The notes under the pieces were generated by a model. That model had not been told where the DNA came from. It did no database searches and was given only the letters and a program-made list of their open reading frames with translations. Shown one piece after another: positions 18,699 to 26,939 of a stretch of 64,000 bases of DNA. The stretch comes from Leptospira kanakyensis (GTDB lineage: Bacteria > Spirochaetota > Leptospiria > Leptospirales > Leptospiraceae). The first letter of the stretch is position 1. Every line of letters starts with the position of its first letter. The stretch covers positions 1,116,001-1,180,000 of the forward strand of contig NZ_RQFG01000005.1 in NCBI RefSeq assembly GCF_004769235.1. Direction: 5' to 3'. Both the position numbers and the translations under genes were made by a program.

Positions 18699-18727
18699 CC
18701 GGTTCTTTAAAGAGAACCGGTTATTTT
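18699..18727 (+). terminator. Rho-independent terminator after ndk
   Basis: An 8-bp perfect stem (CCGGTTCT with AGAACCGG) with a 6-base loop TTAAAG, followed by TTATTTT. It lies 20 bases after the ndk stop and just before the GTG of ispA at 18731, so ispA may need read-through or a promoter within ndk. Confidence 0.8.
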
Positions 18728-18730
18728 CCA

Positions 18731-19654
18731 GTGCCTACTCAGTTTTCCGATACCTTAAAAAACTCCAAACAACTCTTTGATTCTTTTTTTGAGTCCTATA
18801 CAAAAGAATTGTTTCAGCCACGCACTCGCATAACAGATGCTTGTCTTTATAGCCTGAAAGCAGGGGGAAAACGAATTCGGCCTATCTTTGTTCTGAATTC
18901 CTATTTTCATCCAGACCATTTACCAACAACATTCAATACCAACGAACATCTCTCTGTTTATTTAGCAGCCCTTGCTGTCGAATGCATTCATACCTATTCT
19001 CTCATCCATGACGACTTACCTGCAATGGACGATGATGACACACGCCGGGGAATGCCCACATGCCACATCCAATTTGATGAAGCGACCGCCATCCTTGCTG
19101 GTGACACGCTTAACTCTTTGAGTTTTTATTTGTTGTCTTTATTTGAAAACATTGACTCCACTGCCATCCGCGACTCCATCCAAATCCTCCACAAAGGGGC
19201 CGGAATGAATGGGATGATCCTGGGACAAATGGAAGACATCGAAGAAGAAAAAAATCCCAGCGTCACGGATAAGGAATCGAAACTTTCTTCCATCCATACA
19301 AAAAAGACCGGAGCTCTGATTGAAGCCTCCTTCCTTCTGGGAAACCGATTACGTTCGGATTGGTTAGAAAGAGAGTCCGTGATTTCCAGTTATGCGAAAG
19401 AAATTGGGTTATTATTTCAAATTACCGATGATATTTTAGATGTGGAAGGAAACCTGGCGGACCTTGGAAAAACACCGGGAAAAGATGCCAAAGCCGGCAA
19501 ATTAACCTATCCTAGTCTATATGGGATGGAAACTGCCAAAAGGTTACGAGACGAATCCGTATCCAAAGCCATTTCCTTGGTTACAAACTTTCCTTCCTTA
19601 AACAATGAATTCTTTTTAGGATTACCTAAATACATTGCCGAAAGAAAAAATTAG
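18731..19654 (+). CDS. ispA: Polyprenyl diphosphate synthase, farnesyl/geranyl type
   Basis: 307 residues from a GTG at 18731. Condenses isopentenyl diphosphate with allylic diphosphates to make short-chain prenyl diphosphates for undecaprenol and quinones. The first aspartate-rich motif is HDDLPAMDDDDTRRG and the second is TDDILDVEG, both with complete DDxxD-type metal sites; GGKRIRP binds the substrate diphosphate. Length and motif spacing fit bacterial FPP synthase (IspA), but a GGPP product cannot be excluded. It overlaps tlyA by 20 bases. Confidence 0.88.
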   Translation: MPTQFSDTLKNSKQLFDSFFESYTKELFQPRTRITDACLYSLKAGGKRIRPIFVLNSYFHPDHLPTTFNTNEHLSVYLAALAVECIHTYSLIHDDLPAMDDDDTRRGMPTCHIQFDEATAILAGDTLNSLSFYLLSLFENIDSTAIRDSIQILHKGAGMNGMILGQMEDIEEEKNPSVTDKESKLSSIHTKKTGALIEASFLLGNRLRSDWLERESVISSYAKEIGLLFQITDDILDVEGNLADLGKTPGKDAKAGKLTYPSLYGMETAKRLRDESVSKAISLVTNFPSLNNEFFLGLPKYIAERKN

Positions 19655-20411
19655 ACTGGATGAATATCTCGTTCGCGAAGGTTATGCGATCGATTTAAAA
19701 TATGCACAATCATTAATCCTCTCTGGGTCTGTTCTTGTGAATGATATTGTCATTTCCAAAGTAGGAACATCCCTATCTACAAAAGATATTGTTCGCACCA
19801 AAGAAAAAATCAAAACCTATGTTTCCCGGGGTGCGTATAAACTTCTCGGTGCTTTTGATTCGTTTCCAAAGACCAATGTCCAAAACAAAACCTGTATCGA
19901 TTTAGGTTCTTCCACAGGAGGATTCTGCCAGGTCCTTTTGGAAAAAGGTGCTTCAAGAGTCATCGCTGTAGATGTTGGTTATGGCCAGTTAGCACAAAAG
20001 ATTGCAAACGATCCAAAAGTGACTGTATTTGACCGCACCCATTTAAAAGACCTAACGATTTCCCAATTAGAACCATTAACAGAGGAAACTTGGATCACGA
20101 TGGATTTAAGTTTTATTTCACTTGTTCCGGTTTTCACTTCTCTTGTTTCTCTTTTCCAATCAAATCCCAAAGTGATTTGGCAAGGGATTTCCTTATTCAA
20201 ACCTCAGTTTGAAGTCCACCCATCCAAATTAGAAAAAGGGGTGTTGAAAGATTCGCATCATATTGGTTATACGATACGAAACATTTGGCGCAAAATTAAA
20301 AATTTGGATTCTAGACTTAAATTTTTAGGTCTCGCAGAATCTCCTATCCAAGGTGCGGATGGAAATCGGGAATTTTTGATTCGATGGGAATGGAAGGATT
20401 TAGTAAAATAA
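19635..20411 (+). CDS. tlyA: TlyA-family rRNA 2'-O-methyltransferase (S4 + FtsJ-like domains)
   Basis: 258 residues. Residues 5-65 form an S4 RNA-binding domain (RLDEYLVREGYA, SGSVLVND). Then comes an FtsJ-like methyltransferase with SAM loop CIDLGSSTGGFCQVLLEKGA and acidic DVGYGQL. TlyA enzymes 2'-O-methylate cytidines in 16S and/or 23S rRNA. The KDKE-type tetrad looks present, with the central D in TMDLSFIS. The start is a TTG at 19635 inside the end of ispA; no ATG is available in frame before the S4 domain. The older haemolysin name of the family is not supported by the mechanism. Confidence 0.9.
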   Translation: MPKEKIRLDEYLVREGYAIDLKYAQSLILSGSVLVNDIVISKVGTSLSTKDIVRTKEKIKTYVSRGAYKLLGAFDSFPKTNVQNKTCIDLGSSTGGFCQVLLEKGASRVIAVDVGYGQLAQKIANDPKVTVFDRTHLKDLTISQLEPLTEETWITMDLSFISLVPVFTSLVSLFQSNPKVIWQGISLFKPQFEVHPSKLEKGVLKDSHHIGYTIRNIWRKIKNLDSRLKFLGLAESPIQGADGNREFLIRWEWKDLVK

Positions 20412-20413
20412 TT

Positions 20414-20779
20414 TTAAGCCGTAAAATCTGACACAGCTTCTTTCAATTGGTCTGTGGTGAAAGGTTTCATCAAATAGGCATAAGATGGATTTTGATTGAT
20501 TCGGTGTTTTGCGGTCTCATCCAAAAACCCAGTGAGAAACAAAACAGGGACAGAGAATTGTTCTCTTAACGATTCGGCTGTTTCAATTCCGTCCAAAGAT
20601 CCTTCCAAATTGATATCCATTAGAATCAAATCCGGAACTTTTTCCGAAACTATTTGGAAGGCCTCATCCCCTGAAGGTACAACAGCAATTACATGAAAAC
20701 CGAAAGATTCGATTTTCTGTTTGATATTGAGTCCGAGGAAGGGTTCATCCTCGACGATGAGGATGTTCTTTTTCGTCAT
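20414..20779 (-). CDS. Stand-alone receiver (CheY-like) protein
   Basis: 121 residues, receiver domain only. Acidic residues EDE at 10-12, phospho-acceptor D55 in LILMDINLEG, T83-type switch in LFLTGF, and lysine in YLMKPF. The DINLxGxxDGIE wording is common in receivers linked to PAS histidine kinases and in RsbU/KaiC-type pathways. No output domain, so it relays phosphate or acts by protein contact. It is convergent with tlyA (3-base gap) and divergent from the ferredoxin. No adjacent kinase, so the partner is unknown. Confidence 0.9.
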   Translation of the reverse strand: MTKKNILIVEDEPFLGLNIKQKIESFGFHVIAVVPSGDEAFQIVSEKVPDLILMDINLEGSLDGIETAESLREQFSVPVLFLTGFLDETAKHRINQNPSYAYLMKPFTTDQLKEAVSDFTA

Positions 20780-20828
20780 ATATGCTTTATTTTATAAGGG
20801 GGGGTCTGTTAAAAAGTAAAAATACTCT

Positions 20829-21062
20829 ATGGCAGATAAAAGTAGCAAACAACCCGAGAATGTCCCAGGGAAATACTATGTCGACCAGACCTGCGTTCCC
20901 TGTAATGACTGCATTAAGGAAGCCCCTAACCTGTTACAGTATAGTGACGACGAAAGCCATATTTTCTTCAAAAACCAACCAACAACCCCCACAGAGGAAA
21001 AACAGGCAAAAGCAGCTATGGCTATGTGCCCAGTGGATGCCATCGGTGACGATGGTGAATAA
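20829..21062 (+). CDS. Small 4Fe-4S ferredoxin
   Basis: 77 residues with a single cluster: C22, C25 and C28 (CVPCNDC) and C67 followed by Pro (MCPVDAI). This is the one-cluster ferredoxin pattern CX2CX2C...CP. It would carry single electrons at low potential for an unidentified partner. No clear Shine-Dalgarno is visible; the region upstream contains a run of seven G at 20798-20804. The 3' end abuts the convergent alpha/beta hydrolase gene with no gap. Confidence 0.9.
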   Translation: MADKSSKQPENVPGKYYVDQTCVPCNDCIKEAPNLLQYSDDESHIFFKNQPTTPTEEKQAKAAMAMCPVDAIGDDGE

Positions 21063-21872
21063 TTAAGTATTATAGAATATTCGGATATTTTCAGCAACAA
21101 TGTCTGGTTTTTCTAGATGGATTGCATGTCTAACTTTGGGTATCCATACAAGTTTGCTTTTTTTAATATAAGATTTTATTTTTTTCATCATAAATGGTGG
21201 TGTGATCTCATCTTCCGCACCTGCTAAAATTAAAGTAGGGATTTGAATCCCCTTCATTTTTGAGTCAAAAAAAATTTCATTTTCTCGCCTTAAAGTATTT
21301 TCTTGCAAGAATTCATTGGGTTTTTCATTCCAAATAGTAACAAGGGTATGGCGAAATAAATACCCAGGTTCAGGAAATTCTTCTCCATAAAGATAACGAA
21401 GTAGTAATACCACTTGTTTTTCTGTTTTTGGAAATAAAATCTTACGCATCCTTTCACGTTCAGGATGTGGAATCCCACCAGGGGCAAGTAGGATGAGTTT
21501 TTGGACTCTTTTAGCATAATCTTTTAAAACTAAATGTTGGGAGGTGAGGCCGCCCATCGAATGACCAACTAAGCAAATTTCTTCCAACTCCAATTTTTCG
21601 AAACACTCGAGAAGTAAATCCGCCCAAACATCAATTTGATAAAGGTATTTAACCAGCGGGAGTTTGCTATTTCCATATCCTGGTAAATCAAATACATATA
21701 GTGGATATCCATCATCTAACAATTCTTTTACGACACGTCGAAATCCGAAACTTTCATCAAGTAAACCATGAAAAAAAACTATGGGTTTTTTGGATCCATT
21801 TCCAAATTTCCAGTAGAAAATTTTATGTCCACCCATGGGAACGAAACAGGGTTTTCCGCCCATATTTTTCAT
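21063..21872 (-). CDS. Alpha/beta-fold hydrolase
   Basis: 269 residues from the ATG at 21872. The catalytic serine is in LVGHSMGGLT, the acid in LAGAEDEITP and the histidine in RHAIHLEKP; the oxyanion loop is HGLLDESFGF. This fits lipase/esterase or haloperoxidase-like alpha/beta hydrolases; substrate unknown. Longer in-frame starts exist at 21932 and 22016. I reject them because a TTGAAT-17-TATTTT promoter at 21918-21946 would place the transcript start downstream of both, and 22016 lies deep in the divergent kinase gene. Confidence 0.82.
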   Translation of the reverse strand: MKNMGGKPCFVPMGGHKIFYWKFGNGSKKPIVFFHGLLDESFGFRRVVKELLDDGYPLYVFDLPGYGNSKLPLVKYLYQIDVWADLLLECFEKLELEEICLVGHSMGGLTSQHLVLKDYAKRVQKLILLAPGGIPHPERERMRKILFPKTEKQVVLLLRYLYGEEFPEPGYLFRHTLVTIWNEKPNEFLQENTLRRENEIFFDSKMKGIQIPTLILAGAEDEITPPFMMKKIKSYIKKSKLVWIPKVRHAIHLEKPDIVAENIRIFYNT

Positions 21873-21917
21873 TGATTTACGTCTCTGGGACTGATAATTT
21901 CGAAATAAGCTTCGGTA

Positions 21918-21946
21918 AAAATATTTTATCATAATGTTAAATTCAA
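21918..21946 (-). promoter_or_regulatory. Candidate promoter for the alpha/beta hydrolase
   Basis: On the minus strand TTGAAT (21941-21946) is followed after 17 bases by TATTTT (21918-21923). Transcription from it would start near 21911 and give a ~40-base leader to the ATG at 21872. It overlaps the first codons of the divergent kinase gene at 21934, whose own candidate promoter is TTGATT (21872-21877), 17 bases, TAATTT (21895-21900). The two promoters face each other across about 70 bases, so interference between them is possible. Confidence 0.4.
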
Positions 21947-23724
21947 AAATTGAAAGACTATCGCAGCTACTTTCCCATTCCCAGAAAGGATTGGTTTTCG
22001 TCGATCTTAAATCCAAAGAAGTTCTTTATGTTGATGAAAACACAAAAGAACGATTGGAACTTAAGAATCAAAAAACTTTGGAAATCCAAAATCTTTTTTA
22101 TGACTATGATCTTTTAATTTCAGAAATCCACACACACCCTCAATCAAAAAGTGATTACAAGTGGTTCTTAAAAAATGAAAATTTAGAAAAGATTGCTGTT
22201 TCTGTTCATTTTTCCTCATTAACTGAGTTTTTTGATTCTAACACAGAAATATATTCCATAACCATTAACTGGAACCATGAGTATGCTACAGAAAATTCTG
22301 AGATCATCGACCATTTAGAAATTCCTTTTCTCCAAGCTGACTTAAACGGAAATATCATTTATGCAAATTCACGTTTGATTCATTTTTTTCTATTATCTCC
22401 TGATAAAATTCAATCTTATAATGCTTTCGATATACTTTCATTGTCTGAAAGTTTTAAAAATGAAATATTGAAACATAATGTAAAACGGATGATTGAATTC
22501 CAACCTCAACAAGGAAAGTTGGTAAGTTTCCAATTACAAAGTTTCATTACAAGAGTTCAAGATAAACCGAATGGAATCACAATCCTTCTCCTGGATCTTT
22601 CTGAATTACAAAACGCAGAAAAAATTCTAAAATATGGTGAAGATAAATTAAGAACTTTTTTTGCAACGATGAACAATGGTTTTGTGATCATAAATCAAGA
22701 TGCAAAAATTTTAGAAATTGCTCCTATTTTTAAATTTTTACTTTTTCAAGTATTTGCCTTCGAAGTTGGCGAAGACATTTTCCATTTTTTTGATGAAAAA
22801 ATGAAACAAAAACTGATGGAAGTTTTGGATTCGGCAATTGAAAGTCAAAGTGTCCAAACAACAGAATTCGAGTATTTGCTTCTTGGTGAAGAACGAACAT
22901 TTGAGATTCGCTTTATTCCAGTTAGACGATATGATCCGAACGATAAAAAGATTATGTTGGTATTCTCAGATATTACTGAGGCAAAAAAGTTGGATCGCCA
23001 ACTCATTGAATCAATGAAATTTGCCAGTATTGGGGAAATTGCCGCTGGTCTTGCGCATGAAATCAATAACCCGCTCCAAAGTGCACTTTTGTATTTAGAT
23101 GATTTGATTACCGTTGATGAAACAGATCCTAATGAACGTAGGAATATTTTAAAAAAAATTGAGTCAGCAAATTTACGGATTCGCGATTTAGTAAAAGCTT
23201 TACTTGATTTAGGAAGGATGGAAAGTCCTAATCGTGATTTTGTTTCTCCTTATTATATTTTAGTTCGTACCAGTGAACTTGTTGAAGTGAGTTGTCGGAA
23301 AAAAAACATTAGTTTTACTAGGCATGCCGGCCCCAATTTACCGGGAATTTTTGTTCGATGGCAAGAAATTGAACAAGTATTAATCAATTGTGTGGTAAAC
23401 TCCATCAATGCACTTTCAGAAATGGATAAGATAAGGCAATTTCCAAAAATTGAATTGGGTATTGATTTAGTAAAAAATCAAAAAAAAGAGTGGGTTGTAT
23501 TTTCTGTAGAAGACAATGGACCTGGAATCGATGACGACACATTGGAAAAAGTTTTTTTACCTTTATTTACAACCAGAAGGAATAAACAAGGAACAGGGCT
23601 CGGACTTTCGATTTCAAAAAAGATCATCGCTGAACATGGTGGAGAAATCTATATTAAAACAAAGGAAGGAACAGGAACAAAGGTAGAAATTTACCTTCCT
23701 GCCCATACAGACGATAATGGATAA
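21934..23724 (+). CDS. PAS-containing sensor histidine kinase (NtrB-like core)
   Basis: 596 residues, soluble. The N-terminal ~230 residues contain two weak PAS-like regions, and a clearer PAS lies at about 238-345 ending MLVFSDITEAKK. HisKA has H375 in GLAHEINNPLQSAL, the NtrB-style H-E-I-N-N form. The ATPase has N-box NCVVNSINAL, G1 DNGPGID and G2 GTGLGLSISKKI. It overlaps the next kinase gene by 8 bases. Neither kinase has a DNA-binding partner nearby; downstream in the same run are AmgK/MurU-like genes. No obvious Shine-Dalgarno before the ATG. Confidence 0.9.
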   Translation: MLNSKIERLSQLLSHSQKGLVFVDLKSKEVLYVDENTKERLELKNQKTLEIQNLFYDYDLLISEIHTHPQSKSDYKWFLKNENLEKIAVSVHFSSLTEFFDSNTEIYSITINWNHEYATENSEIIDHLEIPFLQADLNGNIIYANSRLIHFFLLSPDKIQSYNAFDILSLSESFKNEILKHNVKRMIEFQPQQGKLVSFQLQSFITRVQDKPNGITILLLDLSELQNAEKILKYGEDKLRTFFATMNNGFVIINQDAKILEIAPIFKFLLFQVFAFEVGEDIFHFFDEKMKQKLMEVLDSAIESQSVQTTEFEYLLLGEERTFEIRFIPVRRYDPNDKKIMLVFSDITEAKKLDRQLIESMKFASIGEIAAGLAHEINNPLQSALLYLDDLITVDETDPNERRNILKKIESANLRIRDLVKALLDLGRMESPNRDFVSPYYILVRTSELVEVSCRKKNISFTRHAGPNLPGIFVRWQEIEQVLINCVVNSINALSEMDKIRQFPKIELGIDLVKNQKKEWVVFSVEDNGPGIDDDTLEKVFLPLFTTRRNKQGTGLGLSISKKIIAEHGGEIYIKTKEGTGTKVEIYLPAHTDDNG

Positions 23725-25228
23725 AATTTTAATTATAGATGATGAAGAAGACATTCGAATTGCCCTAAAAAGAGTTCTCTCACGTGAAGGGTACCAAATT
23801 GAACTTTCGGAATCTGCTGCAGAGGCAATTCAAAGAATATCCGCAGGGGAAACCTTCTCCGTTGTAATTTCCGATATTTTGATGTCGGGAATGTCAGGTA
23901 TTGATTTTACCAAGTTCATTGCAGAAAAACAAATTAACTTACCTGTAATTTTAATTACCGGAAACCCAAATTTATCAAGTGCCGAATCAGCTATTCGTTA
24001 CCATGCCTTTGAATATATTTCAAAACCTGTAGATAAAACTCAGATTTTATCGGTTGTTAAACGAGCAATAGAAGTCAAAAACCAAAAAGATTCCGATTTG
24101 GAAAAATTAATGTTATCGGAAAAATTAGAAAAGGCACTTCGGACTCAAAATTTAGATTTAAACAGACAGAATGCTGCCATTCTAAATGCTACTTCTGATG
24201 CAGTGATTACCATTGATTCCAAATTAACTGTTGTTTCAGCAAACAAATCTAGTTTTGATATGTTTCGCTTTCTCACACCTTTGGATTTAATTGGCCAATC
24301 AGTTAAAATTTTGTTCACTGAAAACAAAATGCAAAAATATATGAGTCAAGTTTCGAAAGTACTCAGCGAGGAAGTTAACAAATCAACACTTCAGCTATCG
24401 GATGTTACGTTGCTTCGTTCAGATTACACTACTTTTTTAGCAGATATTGCCATTTGTTCTTATAATTTAGATGGTGATCGATATTACACAGGTGTGATTC
24501 GTGATGTAACACAAAAAAAACAAATGGTAGAACAACTCATTCATTCTGAACGAAGAGCGTTTTTATCTGTTGTTGCAGCAAGTATTGGGCACGAAATTAA
24601 TAACTCTTTAACAGCCATCCAAGGATTTGTAGAAATGGCTTCAAGAGAAAATGCTGACATTATGTTAAAAGATAGAGCTTTAAAAGTAACTCTAAACCAA
24701 ACAGAAAAATTAAGAGCACTTACATCAAATTTATTACAACTTGGAAAATCTTTAAAATCAAATAACGAAAAATCAAAAGTCCTAGACTTAAACAAAGAAA
24801 TTACATCAGTACTTCAGGTATTTAAAGAAACGGCAAAATTAAAATACTGTCATATCAAAAGAGAAGAATCAGAAAATGAAATTCCCATTCGTATGAATTC
24901 TGACCAATTTGCATTACTGCTTTCGAACATCTTACTCAATGCCGCTGATGCTACCAATAACATTGGAACCATTGAAATAATATCCTATTTAGATACAAAA
25001 AATGCCCACCTAATCATTACCGATGATGGGGAAGGAATGTCGACTGAAACATTAGATAAAATTTATGAGCCATACTTTACAACCAAGGAACTAGGTAAAG
25101 GAACCGGACTTGGAATGTTTGTGGTCAAACAAATCGTAGATAATTTTGAAATTCAGTTAGAAATAGAATCAACTACGGGCAAAGGATCTAAATTTCATTT
25201 TATTTTTCCAAAGGTTTCAGAAAGATAG
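23717..25228 (+). CDS. Receiver-PAS-histidine kinase hybrid
   Basis: 503 residues. Residues 1-120 are a receiver with DDEED at 8-12, phospho-acceptor D53 (VISDILMSG) and lysine in ISKPVDK. A coiled-coil linker follows, then PAS at about 150-265 ending TGVIRDVTQKKQ. HisKA has H292 in SIGHEINNSLTAI; the ATPase has NILLNAADAT, DDGEGMS and GTGLGMFVVKQI. The N-terminal receiver suggests that the upstream kinase phosphorylates it, making a two-step relay or allosteric cascade. The next gene begins 8 bases later. Confidence 0.9.
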   Translation: MDKILIIDDEEDIRIALKRVLSREGYQIELSESAAEAIQRISAGETFSVVISDILMSGMSGIDFTKFIAEKQINLPVILITGNPNLSSAESAIRYHAFEYISKPVDKTQILSVVKRAIEVKNQKDSDLEKLMLSEKLEKALRTQNLDLNRQNAAILNATSDAVITIDSKLTVVSANKSSFDMFRFLTPLDLIGQSVKILFTENKMQKYMSQVSKVLSEEVNKSTLQLSDVTLLRSDYTTFLADIAICSYNLDGDRYYTGVIRDVTQKKQMVEQLIHSERRAFLSVVAASIGHEINNSLTAIQGFVEMASRENADIMLKDRALKVTLNQTEKLRALTSNLLQLGKSLKSNNEKSKVLDLNKEITSVLQVFKETAKLKYCHIKREESENEIPIRMNSDQFALLLSNILLNAADATNNIGTIEIISYLDTKNAHLIITDDGEGMSTETLDKIYEPYFTTKELGKGTGLGMFVVKQIVDNFEIQLEIESTTGKGSKFHFIFPKVSER

Positions 25229-25236
25229 TGACTTAA

Positions 25237-26220
25237 GTGTATCCAGGACTCAACAATTCTCAATTAGATTTTATTTTTTCTCGTAACGGAAAAAACTGCC
25301 AAATAAAACCATTACAAGAAGAAGCATCCACAAGACGTTACTTTCGCCTAACACTACCGAACAATTCAGAAGAAGTAGTCTGTGTTGATGAAAACGTAAA
25401 TGAAGATTTTATCGTTATTTCCGATTTTCTGAATACAAATAAAATTCGAGTTCCAAGAGTATTGGACATAAAAAGAGAATTTGGGCTGACCTTTATGAGT
25501 TTCGAAGGGTTGGATGATTTTAGTACTTACAAACTAAATGATTATAAAAACAAATTTCCTATCCTTATCGATTTAATTCTAAAACTACAATCTCTCGACC
25601 CACCACCTCTAGTAAAAAATAGAAAATTTGATACAGAAAAACTAAGTTTTGAAACCAATCTAACCTTAGAAAAATTTGAAGGTTTTAGAAAGGAATTTAA
25701 TATCAAAACGGAAATTTCTAATGAAGCAAAGGCTTTTATAGAGGAAACCGTTGGTTATTTAAACAAATACCCAATTAATGTTTTTACTCACAGAGATTTT
25801 CACTGCCGAAATCTACTCATTTCACCTAATTCAGATTATGCACTGATTGATTTTCAGGATGCAAGGATGGGTGTTCCCCAGTATGATCTAACATCTATTT
25901 TGTACGATGCATATTATCCTCTTCCGAGAGACTTTCGGATTTTAATGTTAAAGTCCTTCCAAGAAAGAAACATAGACCAATCAAAAAAATTTAAAGATAC
26001 ATTTTACCTCCAGGCGCTCCAACGTTCCTTTAAAGCACTGGGAACATATTTCCGAATGGTTACAGATCACAAAAAGGAAAAGTTCAAACCATCAATTATT
26101 TCTTGTTTGAACCAGTTGGAAGAAATCATTCAATTAGGAATGTTTGCAGATTCCTTATATATTTTTGTTCGAAGTTTACGAGAGGAACTAAGTCGCCATA
26201 AGGACTTCAAAAATCTATGA
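25237..26220 (+). CDS. amgK: AmgK-like anomeric MurNAc/GlcNAc kinase (APH fold)
   Basis: 327 residues from a GTG at 25237. The fold is aminoglycoside phosphotransferase: catalytic loop HRDFHCRN (D187, N192) and metal site IDFQDAR (D205), then GVPQYDLTSILYDAYYPL. The N-terminal EASTRRYFRL corresponds to the AmgK signature of Pseudomonas, and THRDFHxRNL...IDFQDA...YDLxSxLxD is the characteristic AmgK series. AmgK phosphorylates the anomeric hydroxyl of N-acetylmuramic acid. The decisive context is the ATGA-overlapping downstream nucleotidyltransferase, the AmgK-MurU arrangement. A choline or other sugar kinase is the alternative. Confidence 0.78.
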   Translation: MYPGLNNSQLDFIFSRNGKNCQIKPLQEEASTRRYFRLTLPNNSEEVVCVDENVNEDFIVISDFLNTNKIRVPRVLDIKREFGLTFMSFEGLDDFSTYKLNDYKNKFPILIDLILKLQSLDPPPLVKNRKFDTEKLSFETNLTLEKFEGFRKEFNIKTEISNEAKAFIEETVGYLNKYPINVFTHRDFHCRNLLISPNSDYALIDFQDARMGVPQYDLTSILYDAYYPLPRDFRILMLKSFQERNIDQSKKFKDTFYLQALQRSFKALGTYFRMVTDHKKEKFKPSIISCLNQLEEIIQLGMFADSLYIFVRSLREELSRHKDFKNL

Positions 26221-26939
26221 ACGCATTTGTTTTGGCAGCTGGGTTTGGAAAACGGATGGGATCTCTTACGGAAAACTGTCCAAAACCTCTATTAAAAATT
26301 CAAGGGATCACTCTTTTAGATTACAGTTTATATTTGCTGAATGAATGGAAAATTTCTAATGTATGGATCAACACACACTACTTAGGCGAAAAAATTAAAT
26401 CGCATCTTCAAAATTTTACAAAGTTTCCAATTCATGTAATAGAGGAAAAAACTGAAATATTAGGTACGGCTGGTGGAATTCGAACAGGATTACCAAAGGA
26501 TTCATTAAATGAATCTATCTTACTCATCAATCCTGATACTTTGTTTTTTCCCAATCCAGATTTTTCACCAAATGATAGTTTATCGGATGGAATCAAAATT
26601 CATCTATATCTATTACCATCTCCGCCAAATCAAAACTATACACAAATTAATATTGGAGAAAATGGAAGTTTAGAATTTGGGAAAGGAGCTTATTATTATA
26701 TTGGGCTTGCCATTTTAAATCCCAATTGCCTCATCCATTTGGAAAAAAACAAATACTACGATCTTTCTGATATCTTTAAAGAATGTGCGGCTCGCGGCGA
26801 AATTACCGGAGAGGTATTCTCCGGTACTGTTTTGGATTTAGGGACAAAAGAACTTTGGGATTCCTATATTCAAAAAGATATTTTTGGGAAGGAAATTACG
26901 AAAATTTTAAGTTTTGTCAATTCTTCAAAGATGACTTAA
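26217..26939 (+). CDS. murU: MurU-like N-acetylmuramate-1-phosphate uridylyltransferase
   Basis: 240 residues of the sugar-1-phosphate nucleotidyltransferase fold. The UTP loop is LAAGFGKRMGSLTENCPKPL (6-25), followed by WINTHYLGEKIKSHL and EILGTAGGIRTGLP. The metal-binding D is in LLINPDTLFF. It lacks the C-terminal hexapeptide repeats of GlmU, and its length fits MurU (~225). MurU makes UDP-MurNAc from MurNAc-1-phosphate, completing the AmgK route that skips GlmU, MurA and MurB. Overlaps amgK by 4 bases and the convergent pgi by 15. A generic hexose-1-phosphate substrate cannot be excluded from sequence alone. Confidence 0.75.
   Translation: MNAFVLAAGFGKRMGSLTENCPKPLLKIQGITLLDYSLYLLNEWKISNVWINTHYLGEKIKSHLQNFTKFPIHVIEEKTEILGTAGGIRTGLPKDSLNESILLINPDTLFFPNPDFSPNDSLSDGIKIHLYLLPSPPNQNYTQINIGENGSLEFGKGAYYYIGLAILNPNCLIHLEKNKYYDLSDIFKECAARGEITGEVFSGTVLDLGTKELWDSYIQKDIFGKEITKILSFVNSSKMT

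Noticed and set aside
21873..22016. Longer N-terminus for the alpha/beta hydrolase (starts at 21932 or 22016)
   Set aside because: Extra residues lie in the divergent kinase gene and upstream of the likely transcript start.
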